From Caldifarciminota bacterium (GTDB lineage Bacteria; Hydrothermota; UBA3072; WFRC01): DNA of 15,169 bases. The stretch is taken from contig WFRC01000007.1 of assembly GCA_015486685.1 (NCBI GenBank), forward strand, positions 1 to 15,169, in the 5' to 3' direction. A model generated the notes under the pieces. The model had not been told where the DNA came from and ran no database searches. It saw only the letters and a program-made list of their open reading frames with translations. Below are positions 14,572 through 15,169 of this stretch, in pieces (within the stretch, counting starts at the first letter, position 1; every line of letters begins with the position of its first letter). A program made the position numbers and the translations under genes.

Positions 14572-15030
14572 TTAGATAGGTTCAATCAAAAACAATTCCT
14601 GCCCATACTCAACGGGTTCAGCATTCTTTACGCGTATATCTGTAATCTTGCCCGAAACCTCAGATTCTATTTCATTCATCAATTTCATTGCCTCAATAAT
14701 GCAGAGAACCTGCCCCTCTTTTACTATATCACCAATTTCAACATAAGGGTTTGCATCAGGTGCAGGTGCCCTATAAAATGTTCCTACAATAGGAGATTTT
14801 ACAACAAAAAAATTCTCCTTTTTTTCCTCTTTGACCTCTTCCTTTTTTATCTCCTCGTTCTCTTTTAATGGAGGAGCAGGTACAGGAACAGTTTCGACTA
14901 TAGGCTGGGCAGGCGTCCTTGTCCCATTTTTGCTAATCCTTATCCGCGTTCCAAATCTTGAAATCTGAATTTCTCCAATATTGCTTTCTTCCACGAGCTT
15001 AACAAGTTTCTTTATAAAGTTTATATTCAT
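14572..15030 (-). CDS. accB: Biotin carboxyl carrier protein of acetyl-CoA carboxylase
   Basis: This 152-residue protein carries the biotin that AccC carboxylates and the carboxyltransferase (AccA/AccD, not in this window) uses to make malonyl-CoA for fatty acid synthesis in the cytoplasm. It has the usual order: a short N-terminal region (1-38), a Pro/Ala/Glu/Lys-rich flexible linker (about 39-72) and a C-terminal biotinyl domain (about 75-152). The domain carries the biotinylation motif EAMKLM at 113-118, with biotin on K116. Length fits the family (E. coli AccB is 156 residues). I chose the ATG at 15030 because GGAAGG lies five bases upstream. A GTG at 15036 in the same frame overlaps that ribosome binding site and is unlikely to be used. 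It is the first gene of the operon. Ten bases separate its stop from the pilus ATPase gene, whose ribosome binding site overlaps the accB stop codon. Confidence 0.96.
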   Translation of the reverse strand: MNINFIKKLVKLVEESNIGEIQISRFGTRIRISKNGTRTPAQPIVETVPVPAPPLKENEEIKKEEVKEEKKENFFVVKSPIVGTFYRAPAPDANPYVEIGDIVKEGQVLCIIEAMKLMNEIESEVSGKITDIRVKNAEPVEYGQELFLIEPI

Positions 15031-15040
15031 ATACACCTTC

Positions 15041-15074
15041 CTTTTTCTTTATTTTAATGAAAATAAAGAAAAAG
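15041..15074 (-). promoter_or_regulatory. Perfect 15-bp inverted repeat in the accB leader
   Basis: Bases 15041-15055 and 15060-15074 are exact reverse complements with a four-base loop. Only two of the fifteen pairs are G-C. The repeat lies between the predicted transcription start and the accB start codon, and its last base is the first base of the Shine-Dalgarno GGAAGG. It could fold in the mRNA and control access to the ribosome binding site, or act as a DNA operator. On the minus strand no T-run follows it, so it is not a terminator in the direction of the operon. Its function is inferred. Confidence 0.6.
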
Positions 15075-15130
15075 TCAACTATTTTTTTAGAAAGGAACAA
15101 GAAAATAAGTAAAAAATAAAAAACTTTCCT

Positions 15131-15158
15131 ATTATATCGCTAAAAAATATGTTGACAA
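15131..15158 (-). promoter_or_regulatory. Sigma-70-type promoter for the accB-led operon
   Basis: On the minus strand a -35 box TTGTCA (15158-15153) is followed by a 16-base spacer and a perfect -10 box TATAAT (15136-15131). This would start transcription near 15124 and give an untranslated leader of about 95 bases before the accB ATG. It is the only good promoter-like pair I noticed upstream of the co-directional genes. The -35 box is read on the other strand as TTGACA (15152-15157), so a divergent promoter may overlap it, but its -10 region would fall outside the window. Confidence 0.7.
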
Positions 15159-15169
15159 TAGATAAAAAC

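Larger units (their letters stand above)
677..15124 (-). other. Predicted long transcription unit of fourteen genes
   Basis: All genes run in the same direction. Most junctions overlap by 4-17 bases (ATGA at accC/thiE, GTPase/tandem AAA, cheD/cheB and cheB/TPR; TAATG at tandem AAA/DUF4388) or are separated by no more than 18 bases. The only larger gap is 64 bases before the last gene. I saw no strong internal terminator. Internal promoters inside coding sequence cannot be excluded. Confidence 0.65.

Noticed and set aside
15031..15036. GTG start for accB two codons upstream
   Set aside because: It overlaps the ribosome binding site that correctly spaces the ATG at 15030.

Overview
The window holds fourteen protein genes, all on the minus strand, read from about 15030 down to 677, followed by about 680 bases of repeat-rich DNA at the left end. 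Most genes overlap by 4-17 bases or lie within 20 bases of each other. The one larger gap is 64 bases, before the last gene. With a good sigma-70-type promoter just upstream of the first gene, this looks like one very long transcription unit. The DNA is AT-rich by eye. Type IV pilus ATPases and an MglA-type GTPase suggest a Gram-negative bacterium, perhaps a deltaproteobacterium-like lineage or an uncultivated candidate phylum. The taxonomic assignment is weak: it rests on family resemblance and on the style of the intergenic repeats.

Region A (about 15160 to 11513) is metabolic, with one motility gene inserted. It contains accB (biotin carboxyl carrier protein), a PilT/PilU-family pilus-retraction ATPase, accC (biotin carboxylase) and thiE (thiamine phosphate synthase). 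The accB leader carries a promoter and a perfect 15-bp inverted repeat that ends at the ribosome binding site.

Region B (11526 to 677) is a signalling module. In order of transcription it encodes: an MglA-like polarity GTPase; a protein with two AAA+ (DnaA-like) modules and a charged tail; a DUF4388/TPR protein; CheR, CheD and CheB; a second TPR protein; an ExeA/MshM-like AAA ATPase; a CheW with a long lysine-rich N-terminus; a six-helix membrane methyl-accepting protein with no obvious ligand-binding domain; and a short divergent CheW-like protein. The adaptation enzymes, adaptors and receptor of a chemosensory array are present, but CheA, CheY and MglB are not. The most economical reading is a chemosensory array that controls cell polarity or pilus-driven surface motility through MglA, with two unusual ATPases and two TPR scaffolds as possible intermediaries. 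This link is inferred from operon structure and known MglA/Frz/pilus biology. It is not shown by the sequence itself.

Region C (1-676) has no convincing gene. It holds two diverged, inverted copies of a roughly 70-75-base REP-like element beginning TGTCATTGCGAGC, a 17-bp inverted repeat flanking one copy, a 24-bp direct repeat flanking the other, and short tandem repeats. No strong intrinsic terminator was found after the last gene.
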